Below are positions 24,187 through 36,370 of a stretch of 64,000 bases of DNA, piece after piece (the first letter of the stretch is position 1; the number at the start of each line of letters is the position of its first letter). The stretch lies in assembly GCA_002749535.1 (NCBI GenBank), contig MZZL01000117.1, positions 434,001 through 498,000 on the forward strand, read 5' to 3'. The position numbers and the translations under genes are program-made. The notes beneath the pieces were generated by a model that was given only the letters and a program-made list of their open reading frames with translations, made no database searches and was not told the origin of the DNA. The DNA comes from Apophysomyces variabilis. Lineage: Eukaryota; Mucoromycota; Mucoromycetes; Mucorales; Mucoraceae.

Positions 24187-27100
24187 CTAAATAGGAAGTT
24201 TTCGCGGGTGTATGAATTTGAAAAGAAATTGATTGCCTAACACAAGTGGACCAGCCAGTAGAAAACCGAATAGAAAAAACATGACAAGGAATAACATGCC
24301 GTAGGTGATAGCTAACCGTCGTCTTCGTTTGGATTCTCTCCGTGTGCGGATAGGCGGTCGAATACGGTGACTTGGCTTTAGCCAGAAAAGCATGAGCGAG
24401 TGAGCAGTATTGATATATGGCACCAGGCAGAAGACAGAAAGAAAGAATAGTATGAAGTGTCCTAGAGTAAAATCCGCCGCGAACTGGCTCATCTCGACAA
24501 TCTTGCACAGATATTCTCGGCCAGGCTGCGAGACAACTACATATACTCTGCATAAATTCCCTGTCATCACCATACAAACAGATGGACTTACCATGCCAAC
24601 CAAGCTGTTTCATAAAATGAAAGGATAAGAAGGTTGAGTATTAACAAAGTGGATGTTTTGATTTACCACCGTAAACTGATCTGTCAAAAAAATAACAAAA
24701 CGACTTACCCCTCGACCATACCATCTGCCGGTCCACCACCCACAGTTGGCGTCGTCATGCCTGAACTCGCGTGTCAGCAGGAAAACTGTCAATAATTTAA
24801 GAATGAACCGCTGAACAGCAATGATAGCCATGACGCCCAGTGTGATAGGTGCTATTTTATATTCTTCCAAAAACATCAGGCCTTCGAAAGTAAGTATAAG
24901 ATTAATCACCGCCCATCCATGCGCCAGCGCTGCCATGACTGAACCAAATTTCGCACAGCACAGACTGAGAAGAGAGCCCAGAAAGATGGAGACGAAGAAA
25001 AACAAAGCAAGCGCCCCCGCGTTCAGTAGGAGAGGACAGAGTGCTATGATACCGATACGTATCAGTCCACTAGGACCCTTGTTTGGCGCAGTTGTGTCAT
25101 TTGGATCGAAGCTTTTGACGAACACATACGGCACTACGGAGAACAATACGAAAAGTAACGGTAGGACGATCTCAGAGAAAAATACGGCGCCAAGGCGTGC
25201 TCGGGGGATGTCGGCTACCATGGCCGCTTCCTTGTTCTTCTGCCGTCGTTTGAATCCGGTAATACGGGTACGCGATAGACGACAGTGATTAATCCATGAA
25301 TGAACATGCGTGCGCGAGTTACCGCGCGATAACCAACGGATAAACTCACGGTAGTCAATTAAAAAGTCGACTAGAGCAAATTGGTTCGGGTTGAATACGA
25401 AAGGAGAAATGATAAGGGCGACAACCGTAAACCAAAAATAGACAAGGTGTGGCATCCAGATGGTCACGGACGCAAAAAACATAATGATCAGATTGCGTGC
25501 GCCCGAATAAATACTTGGTGCCGAAAAGCGCGAATATAGCACGGAAAATGGGAGACGTGTGGTGGCAAAACCTCGCCCAGTGCCGATGTATTGTGCTCCG
25601 CCGTAGATCAGATTTTCCAGCACAGCGTTGGTGTATATTTGGGTCACAAAGATCTCAAACAACGGTGATAAGGAGACAAAATGTCGACCCAAACGCGTCA
25701 GACTGCGCCAACAGCCACGTTCAGTCAGTTCTTGGAGGAAAAGAGGCGTGAACGAAACAAAGAAAACGACAAAAATGGATAGTACGCAACGCTTCACCCA
25801 TTCAAAGATGGGCACGAGGTTATAACAGCCTTCGGGTGTCAATGGAGCATCTGGTATGTCCTTGTTATATTCGCACACGGTTAAGGTTGCGCCCATGGCC
25901 CCAATGAACATAAGGACGAGCATAAACATCTGTACCGAGAGAATAATGAAAATGTTGTTGATATGGAAACCGGGATGGGCATAATAAAACGTTAGGAATC
26001 GATCAAGGGGTAGTTGAGTGCCAATGTAATAGTACTCTCGGGACAGCATTTGTTCGCCCATACCTGTCCCGATCTTGGTCGTGAAATTCAGGATGGAGCC
26101 AAAACCAAGATCCCGGCCCTTGCCACACTGGAAATACTCTGTATGCTTAATACGGCCTCCCCGAGTGAAGGCATTCATGCCTGCATAGATATCTTCATTC
26201 AAATGCAATCCCTTTTGAGCCTTGCTGACGCCTCCCCGCGTCGTCATGAAAATGGCATTAAGGAAGTCTGGATGGCCATAATGCAGCTTACCGCCAATCT
26301 TGGCCATGATACGCTGCGTCAAGGTACCGAAGGTCTGTTCCTTTCCTGCCGCCACATCGCCTAGGATGCCCACATTTTCCGAAAAAATATACTCTCGAGC
26401 TCCCACAATGGCCACAGGCGCCCCTGGACGCTCGGTCCATGTGGGTGAGTACGGTGACACGTCTACGTCCAAGTTTTCAAACTCGCCAAGGATGCTCCGG
26501 ATTTTCAGGCATTCCTCTAGGTAATTGTCTTGGTTGGCATCAACCAACTGAAGGAATTCGCCACGGTAGAAAATGACAGCGTGGTTCTGATTGTCGGATT
26601 TGCCGTCGCCTAGGATAGGATTGCCTGGCAGACGCACGCGATATCTCGGCTTGCGTTTGCCATTGCCGAGTTTTTCGCAGTGCCCATCAATCAGAGCAGA
26701 ATAGTACGTTTTCTCCCCTTCTTGTCCCTGCTCTTCGTCGACGTAGGTCACCTGCAGATCTGGATAGGCTTTCAACAAAGCCTCGGCGTCCTCAGCTTCC
26801 TCTGGATTAAACCGTGCATAACGCTGCATTGCGACAAGGAACTTGAATTTTCGGCGAGAGAAACGATCGATATCGCTCTCAAGTCTCTCCATATCGTCCT
26901 GATAGGCATGGGTCAAAGTGGGGTTTTCGACACGGACCAAAAGCTTAATGGCCTTTTTATAATTCATAAAGCCTGAGACTGTGCGGTAAAGCGTCTGTGC
27001 CCGCAGAGAGGACCAAATCCTTGTCCGTAACGTGTATTCTGGCGTGGCTGATTTGAAGCCGATGCAATAAAAGGGTAGGTCGTCCAGCTTGGCCTTAGCT

Positions 27101-30100
27101 GAATCTTTTTCTTGCGTCATGCTGGATGAAAATAGAGAGAGGCTACTCTCCCTACTGCTACTGTTATTCACCCCGCTTTTGTCGGTGCCAGTTGCTTCGT
27201 CCACCATGATTTTTGTATCCTTGACAAAATTATCCCATTCGATCGGATGGAGGTGTTTGAGGTATTCAAGCAATGTTACTCTTGTATTTTCATTCTCTTC
27301 ACGGATGATTTCGCGAAGTGACAAGAGGATTTTCTCACCATAGTGTGGCTAGTAAGGATGATAATACAATAAGATTCTGATAACAAAGGCCGGTTTTTGC
27401 ATATGTTTGTCCTCACCGTAAGTACCGTGAAGGAGGGCATGCACTCCACTGGATGCGGCTGTGGCATAGGCGTTGTAAGGCTTTGGGCAAAAAAATGGAT
27501 CCTCCGCTCCGCCTCCCCGTGTTGTGGAAAATACTCTGTCTTGAACGATGTATCCTCTTGAGACACGAAGAAAGTAGGTGGCTTTAGCGTTTTGACGCCA
27601 TCTTGCGGGTTGATTTCCTTCATGACAGGGAAAGTTTCTATGCTTTAGCATATGTATTTGTGATAAGTTGTTATGTCCTTTACCTGTTGATAGATCATCC
27701 GCTGTACATGATCCATGGTTATCAAATGTTCTCTGTACATGGTTAGCACGATGGCGTTCCAAATCTGCGAGCACATGGCCTTTGGTTGGTACTGGATATG
27801 CGCATCCGAAGTCGCCAATAATTTAGTAAAGATTCGCTTGGGCAAGCGTGAAAAGATATTTCGCCAGGGCGACCAGATGGAGATGCCAAGGTAAAAGGAG
27901 CGTGCCACAGAAAATATAGTGTTCCAGATAATGTACCAAAGGTAAGTATCGAGGAAATAAAGGATAAGATCCATAAGGAACATAAGCGTAATCGTAATAT
28001 TTGGCATGTAACTGCAAAGCAGAGAGCCAATCACTTTGTCTTTGCAGTTCGTAATACTCATCTTGCTCATCACCTTGAGTGGATCTTTAAAAGACAAGGC
28101 CAAAAAGAAGTATGACTCCAATAGTTTACAGGAGAACACGCAAACCCATAGAGCAATAGACATGATTCGATCGATCGGCTTTAGCGGGGGGAAATTGGCA
28201 GTAAATTGTTCGATGGCAAAGGACGTGCGAACGTTATCTTTTTTCCGACGTACGAACATGCGTGACGATGGAGTAATAGCCAGGAAAAGAGTCGTTCCTA
28301 TGCTCACCAGAAGCTGGACAATAGATACTAGCATCGAGATCCAGCTTGTCCTGTCGAGCACAGCACAATAGAATGTTGGTCCAGCGTTCAGCAGGAACAT
28401 AAGAAACAGAATAACGATGCGTCGTGTGATCACTGTTGTATTCGTCCAGGTCACTGGTAAGTAGCAATATTCTGCAAATGAACCAATAAGCATGAGAAGG
28501 ACGGCAATTGCGCCACCGAGAGCAACGATCGAAGCCCTCACTGAGGCTTCATTAGCAGCTATGTCTGGGTCTGGACTAAGATAAAAGGAGGGAGCGTTTG
28601 CACTGATATAATACCAGAAAGAAACAATGTGGATGATCCAAACGCGAGAAAAATTGATCGAAGCGTGCATCCATGATCGCTTCTCCTTGTACGTTTTGTA
28701 AAATATCTTTTTCCACTCGACTTTTTTTAGAGCGTTAAAGCGCTCGAATGAGGGTACCTTTCGTAGACTTGATTTGTCTGGCAATACGATCTTGTCCAGA
28801 CAGCTTGGACTCCAAAAAAACTGATTGACATCGTCATAGCCTATAATTTTGTCGTGATCGCGCTCCCTTTTGACCATTCGACCATCTATTATTTCGTATG
28901 TTTGATCGCGAATGAATTGGTATATTGGCGTAACAATCTGGTCAAGGAAATCTCCCTCTGGTACGCTATCGGCAATGCTCCCGTCATTTTGCGGGACATA
29001 ATCGCTTGCCAGCTTGTATATAAAGCAGAGAGCCTCCGGCATGAACCGAATCAGGGCAGCTTCACCCCAGATCAGCAGGTAAAGGACAAGATTGTCTATC
29101 TTCTCTTTGTTTGTCAGATTGCGCATTCTCTGTTTCCATCGATCGAGTGCTCGTTCCAGTATTGCATTCGGCTCATCTTCATTTTCGTCTCCGTTTAACT
29201 TCATCGCTCCTGGCGCTTCCTGCTCGTCCACTCGATCCATTTCTGCCGCAAAGTACCATTTACGATAGTTCGCATCCTCACCTCCTATATAGTCTGCATG
29301 CAGTGTATCAAGGGCGAGCTGAGGTGACATACGCGAGGCACGAGAATCCAACATCACCATCAGATGATCATACATATTTCGGATATTGTCATGCTGAAAT
29401 CCAAACACTGGACCGATCTGCTCGAATGTTTCGCGTATTTCATCCGCTGTGCAAGGTACCTGCTCGTTAGGACTCCATGACGGGTATAGAGAATTGCTGC
29501 TAAGGTCAAGAATCACCTTTGGCTGGATTGAACTGCTACTGATGTTTTTTCCTCTGTACTTTTTGGTTTCAAGGAGAGCAAGAACAGATCCTGCTGAATG
29601 AGAGTATTGCATATATCGACCTTCGTTGTTTGGAGTTAATGAAGCAAGGACGTCCATGTCCAGGTACGAATCGCCACCGCTAGCTTCACTGCTACTGAAG
29701 TCTGGATGATCGAGTTGTTGCTGTTTTCTGCTACGTCTTTTTGGTTGCTGTTCTGCTCGTTACATAATGAGCCAAAGCTAATCAATAAGAAAGGATCTTG
29801 CCTAGTGAACTGGGTATATCTGGTATAAGCATTGGAGCTGATCTTGGTGCCTTCGAATCATATGAAATATTCTGCTGTGGTTTGCTGTTCCTTTCTATCA
29901 GCTTAAAGAAAAAAGTTCCGGGATTTTGACCTACACGGCATAGTATGCTCTAATCTCTGGAAAGTCAGTCTCAGGCTGCTGCACACTTGTTATTGAGTGT
30001 TGACTCTCGTTCGGGTTGCGTCGATGCAAAGAAGGGTTATTTTCTCGATCATTACTACCGGTGTTCGCCATAGAATGACGCCGATTTGAATGCTTATCTT

Positions 30101-30107
30101 TTGACAT
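24187..30107 (-). CDS. FKS1: 1,3-beta-D-glucan synthase catalytic subunit (GT48)
   Basis: Seven exons (29937-30107, 29802-29901, 27684-29752, 27417-27617, 24709-27348, 24592-24604, 24187-24536) total 5544 nt, 1847 aa, normal for FKS proteins. This plasma-membrane enzyme polymerises UDP-glucose into cell-wall glucan under Rho1 control. Seen: a Ser/Gln-rich cytosolic N-terminus; the FKS1 domain with [16 protein letters not shown]; a first membrane block; the large GT48 cytosolic domain with [33 protein letters not shown] text and [16 protein letters not shown]; a second multi-span block; and a Lys/Arg-rich tail. Oddities: intron 2 (29753-29801) has a GC donor (GCAAGA); exon 6 is a 13-nt microexon (reading LGWH) that joins perfectly to [12 protein letters not shown]; and both echinocandin hot-spot segments are diverged. 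Confidence 0.96.
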
Positions 30108-30813
30108 GGTAATGCATGTACTTATATAGAAAACAAAATCGACAATGCACGGAAAAAAGGGAATATAATGAGAGAAGAGGTGAACAAATTAAGTTCTTTT
30201 TCCAGGATGACGGGAAAAAAATCCGTAGTTGTGTTTTAAAGGACGGAATATTTTTAAGCGAAAATTATCCTACATCATACGTTAAGGATTGCGTTAGAAG
30301 ACATAATATCTTCGTCCCTCCACTTCTTTATTTTAGCTAGGAACATGTATACTAATTGACGAACCGGAACGAACAGCATCATCTATTTGCAGTTGAGTTT
30401 TTCTGAGATTCCTGATCACGGACCAAAACTGTAGATAGTAACATAGGTCCTTCAATAAACCAATCTCTAAATACGCATACATGGTTTTTCCCCAAAGATC
30501 ATAATTATCAACTTTTTCTCCAGCCCCTGAAGAAGCTGCTGTAAGTTACAGTCAGCTAAAGTAACTAGAGAAATTCATTACCATCTATTTGCCTGATCTC
30601 AATAGGTCCTTTTCTCTACTCGCCCTTGGAACGTTGGTTCCTTCTTATCGCAAGCTAGCCCGCACTCAACCCATGGTTAGATCGGATGTTGAAACCCAGA
30701 AACTGGAATCGAATTCATGCCAATGTGAACAATTTGCATGAGTGTCACCTGACCCCTTTAACTCGAGCGACTCTCTTCTCTTTGCTTTCCCACATTCCTC
30801 CCCAATTCACAGC
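30108..30813. promoter_or_regulatory. Divergent promoter region FKS1 / TIM50
   Basis: About 700 bp between two head-to-head start codons, so it must hold both promoters. It is A/T-rich; I did not find a convincing specific factor site. A 74-codon ORF at 30116-30340 looks spurious. Confidence 0.45.
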
Positions 30814-32439
30814 ATGTTACGGACCACCATTACGCGTCTTCAAAGACACATAGCTAAGCGAGGTTTAGCCACACCCATTGACAGAGCTCAGGCCGAAGCG
30901 CATAAACTGGCAGAAGAAGCTCTTGAACAAAAGGTTGCATCCATGCAGCGAAAAGCGACATTACCTAAGGGCACAAAAAAACCTGCCAAAGCAACTGGCC
31001 AAAAAGACTCTCAGTGGAAGCTATACGTTATTAGTGGTGGTGTCTTGACCACTGTGGCAGTTAGCGCTTTGTTGTATTACGGTATTTTTTTTGACTGTCT
31101 TCTTCATGCTTCTTAACAGCAACCCTTCTTAGGCCAACCCTTCTATGACAACAGAGATGATGAAGTAAGCACGCCAGTTGATTTATTATGGTTAGCTAGA
31201 TGTGATTTTTTACACTTAGTATGCATCTGAGCATCCATTGTTAGCAGCATACCATCGCTGTGTGAAGGTATGAGTGAGAATATACATGTGCTCTCCGATT
31301 AATGATCGTACAAGAAAATATACGATCCGATGTGGGAAAAGCTATTGCCTGACCCAGTAGAAGGTCCGTTTCGGCGTCCGTACACACTTGTGATTAACCT
31401 GGATGACACGCTTATACATTCCACTTGGGATGTAAGCCATTTAAAGAAGGGAAGACGGGACATTAAAGATACTGATAGCGAGAACATGGATGGCGACATG
31501 CGAAACGTCCTGGAGTCGACTTTTTTCTTTCTTACATGTCCCAATTCTATGAGATTGTCATTTTTACGTCACAATCTTCTATGGTAAAACCCATCCTGGG
31601 CGAGGCAATTGAGTATTAAACATGAGTTTATCGAGCTTAGAATGCGATACCCATCCTGGATAAGTTAGATCCTTACCAGTACGCTTTGTACAGGCTCTAC
31701 AGAGAAGCAACCCGTTACATCGGCGGAAAATATGTCAAAGACCTCCGACATTTAAACCGTGATTTGAACAAGGTCATTATTATGGATTCTAACCCTGATG
31801 CATTCTCATTGCAACCAGAGAACGGCATTGCACTAAAACCATGGAAAGGCGAAGCCAACGATAATGGCCTGCTTAGCTATATCCCGTTTTTAGAAGGTAA
31901 ACTTAGTTCAAAGTGAATATTATGATGTTAATGTGAAATGAGCGATGCAATAGCCATTGCTTTCCTTCAGCCTGACGATATAAGACCGGTGTTAGCACGT
32001 TTCAAAGGGAAAGACATCCCGGAAGAATGGGCTCGGCAGGAGCAGGAAATGAATCGCCAGCATATTCTGCAGTGGGAAAATGAACAAGCTGCAAAGAAGC
32101 AAAAACGGAATCTTGGTACATTATTTGGTCCAAAAGAAGAGAAACCACCCTTGTTACCTCTGGATCAGATGCGTAAGCAAGCAAGGGAGGCGTATGCCGC
32201 AGAGCATGAACAAATGGTTAAACAAGAGCGAATGATCCAGAAGGAAATAGAAGAGCAAAAGAGGAAGATGGGTGAGATGAAGCTGACGGTTTGGGATATG
32301 ATGACCCAGTTATCCACGGTAAGTGAAAGCTAGGTAGTTTGTTGGCTAAGATACTTAGCCTATTCAGGGACAACCTATCATGCCACCTGGACAAGAGCAG
32401 CCGCTGCAGCAGCAGCAGCAGCAGCAGCCACAAAAGTAG
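30814..32439 (+). CDS. TIM50: Mitochondrial inner-membrane translocase subunit TIM50
   Basis: Eight exons (30814-31081, 31133-31164, 31220-31267, 31315-31431, 31479-31583, 31641-31896, 31954-32318, 32368-32439) total 1263 nt, 420 aa. A basic presequence ([20 protein letters not shown]) is followed by one membrane span near residues 70-90 ([20 protein letters not shown]). The intermembrane-space FCP1-like domain then has [64 protein letters not shown] and [15 protein letters not shown]50 receives presequences from TOM and hands them to TIM23. The C-terminus is a long charged coil and ends in a seven-Gln run encoded by CAG repeats. Two exons are only 32 and 48 nt, both verified by frame. Confidence 0.94.
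32395..32428 (+). repeat. CAG (polyglutamine) trinucleotide tract
   Basis: Consecutive CAG codons within the last exon of TIM50 encode a short Gln run near the C-terminus. Length polymorphism would be expected. Confidence 0.85.
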
Positions 32440-34893
32440 ACCATTGGTAACGGGTCCATGGTAAATAGCAAAGATATTAACAGAGCACAATTTGTTGAAA
32501 CTATCATCTTCCGATGCAAGGCAGAACCAGATGATGTAGCGGATGCAGCAATTAAGATGCGCCATTTTTTCCAATCAAAAAAAAAAAATGAATGTTTACT
32601 TTCAGCATGTATGCTTTGGTGACACAAAAAGTAAAAACATGCGTACCATTCCAGGATACATAAGGAAGGATGTTATTTGCTGCTAAATTGGATTGCGTTT
32701 CCATACTATGAATCATGAATTTTTGACTGTCCTCAAAAAGAAGAAAAAAAAGCTAATTCCCACTCGTGACTGGGTTGGCGTAAACCGAGGAGATTGTCAT
32801 TTCTGGAAAGGAAATGCCAGAATATCAAAGATAAGGAGAGGCGGAAACGCTTTTCAATTGATTTTGGATAACATAGAATGACAGTTAAGCTGAAGTAAGC
32901 TGTGAAAACAAACCATGGTCTGCATGAATGTCTGCTCCATATCTTCATATTTTTCCCATCCGAAAATGCCCTTAAAGGCGTGGAAAGTAACACCAAGTGA
33001 AGGTCACACCTTATGTCCGATATGAGTGAGATCCCGATGGATTTTAGTTTGGCTGGTTTGCTTTGGGTTTTTTTTTTTGATATGGATGATCTCTGCTGGT
33101 TATAATGATGATTTGTGATGAGTAGTTTTGTTTATGACTGCTTTGGTAGAGTGTGTAGAATGAAGGGAATGTTATTATTGTTATTATTATGATTATTATT
33201 TCATTTGAAGGCATGGGAGAGAATGGAAAGAGTTGACAATTTTCATATGACAACTTTCATGCCAACAAAAAGCTGTTGTTTGACACAAATTAACTATTTT
33301 TGATCGCCCGTGTTTTGATTATGGTCTGATGCTTTGTTTATTCGTTTGAAATATTCCGTTTGAACCGTAAATCAGCAATATTTATTATTAGTTATGGACC
33401 GAAAAAAAAATTCCATCGACAACAAATAGCACCTTTTCTCGCACTGACCACTTTGTAATTCACCTTTCACATTTTATCAAATGGATATTGAACTATCGAT
33501 GTTTGTATATATTTATCTGACACGCTGGGGAGTACCGTCACCATACATTAAACGATTATTTCTATATGCACGTATGGATGATGGTTCCTGACTTGAAAGA
33601 AGGCTTAGAACAAAGTTTTGGGGGGATGGACACGAGAACAAAACAAGATGAGAGCTGAAACTGTCGGATGGTTCCGACAAGTTGCCCACAGTGTAACCTA
33701 ACACATAGAAAAGTTGCCACACGAGAGAAAAAGTGCCTAACTCCGCTGCGCTAATCGTAGTTTTACTTTTGGGTGGGGAAGTAGCAGTTTTGTAAATATG
33801 ATGTAGTTTGATCACATTCAATGAAAAAAAAAAGAAGATCATCGAGTGTGTGCTATTGATGAAGATGGATTTTCCTATATAAACAGACTAGATCTTACAT
33901 TTATCTATCTTTCGTCATGTTTCCTTTCAACCAAAGTGCAGGTAAGGAACTTGGATCTTGAAATGAAGCAAGCAAAAAAAGCTTGTTTTTTATCGTTTTT
34001 TCATTAACAAAAAGCACTTTTAAAGTTAGCCAACGTTTGTATGTGTATCTAATCTGTAAGAAACATATAGAAACAAATAGCAAACAATGTCATTGATTTG
34101 TATACAAAATATATTATCAATCTGTTTCTCTGATAACCATTTTATTTCAGATGGGTCAAAGAAGAAAGGGAAAGGATTACCTAAAAAGGTATTACCGATA
34201 CGGAGAGTATTTCGCATAAAACTGCACACCATTAAGGTTTTGCCCTTTCTTGTAGGATTCCGGTCTGGTAACTAATCTAATGAAAAAGGGCATTTCCCAC
34301 CACGCAAGAAAAAGAAAGAAGAGAAAACAAAAAAAAAAGGATAAGCGATAAACAAGTAGTGCAAAGGAAGGGATGTATATTATTTATGTAGGTTTGCATC
34401 TATGTATACATGTGTGTGCGCAGTGTGTGTTATGTCGGGTCGGGGGCTCGGTATACTACCCCGAGAGTGTTTAAAAAACACAGATCACACGCGTGCACGA
34501 GAAGTAAGAGTCAAACAGATAGAGAGAGAGATAGAGAGAAAGTTGAATGAGTGAGAAGCACAGGGAAAAATGGAATAGAGAGTGTGAGAGAGAGGCCTTT
34601 AGGTTCTTGTTTTGGGGGGAGAGATGGGGAGTAAGAAGGTTTTTTGAGTGGCAGATTTTCAAACGAAAAAGGGACGAACTAGCCCACTTTCCACAATAGA
34701 CACCTGACACGCCTTTCTCTCCGCCCGTTGCTTTTGCTTTTAAACAAAAAAGAACAAAAAAAAAGTGTGTAAGAGAGCCTTCTAATTCTCTTGTTTGTCA
34801 CGAATTGCTCTTTTTTTTTCTTCTTGTTCTTCTTCTTCCTATTTCTTATTAGCATTTGTTTCGCGTTGTTTATTCTCAACAGTATATTTTGTC
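32440..34893. other. Long 5' regulatory region of the forkhead gene
   Basis: About 2.45 kb without a supportable gene. It contains a TTA/ATT-type simple repeat at 33171-33210, GA- and GT-rich tracts at 34300-34640, and a small hairpin GTGTTT-AAA-AAACAC near 34469. A pyrimidine-rich leader (34800-34890) precedes the forkhead ATG. A long promoter is usual for a regulated transcription factor. Confidence 0.5.
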
Positions 34894-36370
34894 ATGCCAA
34901 GCACCAACGACAACAGCGTAGCCAACGATACCGTGGCAAAACAAGAAGTCTCCAATGATTGTCAGGTCTATTATGCACAACTTCCACCGATCCATCAAGC
35001 TATTCTTCCGGAAACACCGCCAAGCCAAGGTCGAAATCTGTTGGCACATAACACCACAACCTCACCAATGATGGACTATCAACAATCACAAGACGATGAG
35101 AAATCTCAAAGCTCCATGTCAACCACAAATACAGGATCATCCAGTGTCTGGATGGCTCCAACGACAACTTCCTCCTCTCAAAATACAAGTAACGCCAGTC
35201 GAGAACCATACGATTTCCCACAACTCCATCCTCCACAAGCATCCTTACCTCTTCCGGCCAGATACGGTCAACCCACCCCCTCGCCTACCGCATCAACTGA
35301 ACGAAGTCTGTCAAAGTCTAAACAAGCCTTGTTATGTATTAAAGATATTCATGTGGAAAAGAATACTGTAGGAAAGCCGCCGTATTCTTACGCTACCCTG
35401 ATCAAATACGCCATTGAAACCAGTCCGGAGAAAAAGCTTACATTGAATCAAATCTATCAATGGATTGTCGAACACTACCCATATTATATTACCGCTGGTA
35501 CAGGCTGGAAGGTATATTCATATAGATATCCTTAAAAAATAATATTAACAGGAGTTCGCCCTCTAGAATTCCATTCGTCACAATCTTTCATTGAACAAAA
35601 TATTCGTACGGGTAGCTCGGCCTGTCAACGAGCCCGGCAAAGGATCCTATTGGGCTGTAGATTATCAGGCCGCTGAAATCGATCAAGAAACCAAACGATT
35701 ACGAACCGCAAGTACGACTGTGCCTACTGCTGCTGTCCGTGGAGGCCGTAGTAGTCGATCCAACAGTGATCCTATGCGAGGACCGTATCGTCCAGACACA
35801 TGGGGTGCCTTTCCCAATCAAAGATTCCACCGTGACACTCGTTCTCTGTCTGTCGATGGCAGTGCAAAATCAGGCTATTTCTATGGTCGCCATTATCCTT
35901 CACCTTCTCATCCTTATCGATATGCACATCAACAGCAGCAAAGGTCTCCTGCAGAGACCTCACGTGGACCGCCTTGTGCACCACCTGGAGGTAAAAAAAT
36001 TTTTTGGCGGTTTATTTTTCTTTGTTCTTTATGGACCCTAAAAACGTTGCTTACAGAGAACTTTATAGGTAGCTATTACGGCTATCCACAGGATCCCTAT
36101 CACCATTGTTATTATCCAAATCATTCGTCATACAGCCCATATCCATACCATGCGCATGACTCTCCTCAAGAACAGCAACCAAAGCAGGACGAAGCTCACA
36201 CGCCTTCAGTGTACCCAGCCATGCCGCCTGAACACTACCATCAGCATTCATATGCTCCATCCTATTCTTACACTGTTCCACCCATGCCTTCAGCCGAAGA
36301 AAAGCCTGCATTACCACCCGTACCCGCTGGTCCTTCTGCAGAAGAATCGATGTGGGGAAAAGTCTTGTGA
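34894..36370 (+). CDS. Forkhead (winged-helix) transcription factor
   Basis: Three exons (34894-35511, 35567-35990, 36057-36370) total 1356 nt, 451 aa. The N-terminal 150 residues are Ser/Thr/Gln/Pro-rich. The forkhead domain starts at [20 protein letters not shown], continues [17 protein letters not shown], and has the recognition helix [16 protein letters not shown], then [10 protein letters not shown]. Intron 1 splits it between the WK and NSIRHN codons. The C-terminal half is low-complexity, rich in Tyr, Pro, His and Gln, as in activation or condensate-forming regions. There is no FHA domain, so it is not an Fkh1/2 type by architecture. Intron 2 is 66 nt, a multiple of three and free of in-frame stops, so retention would stay in frame. 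Confidence 0.93.
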
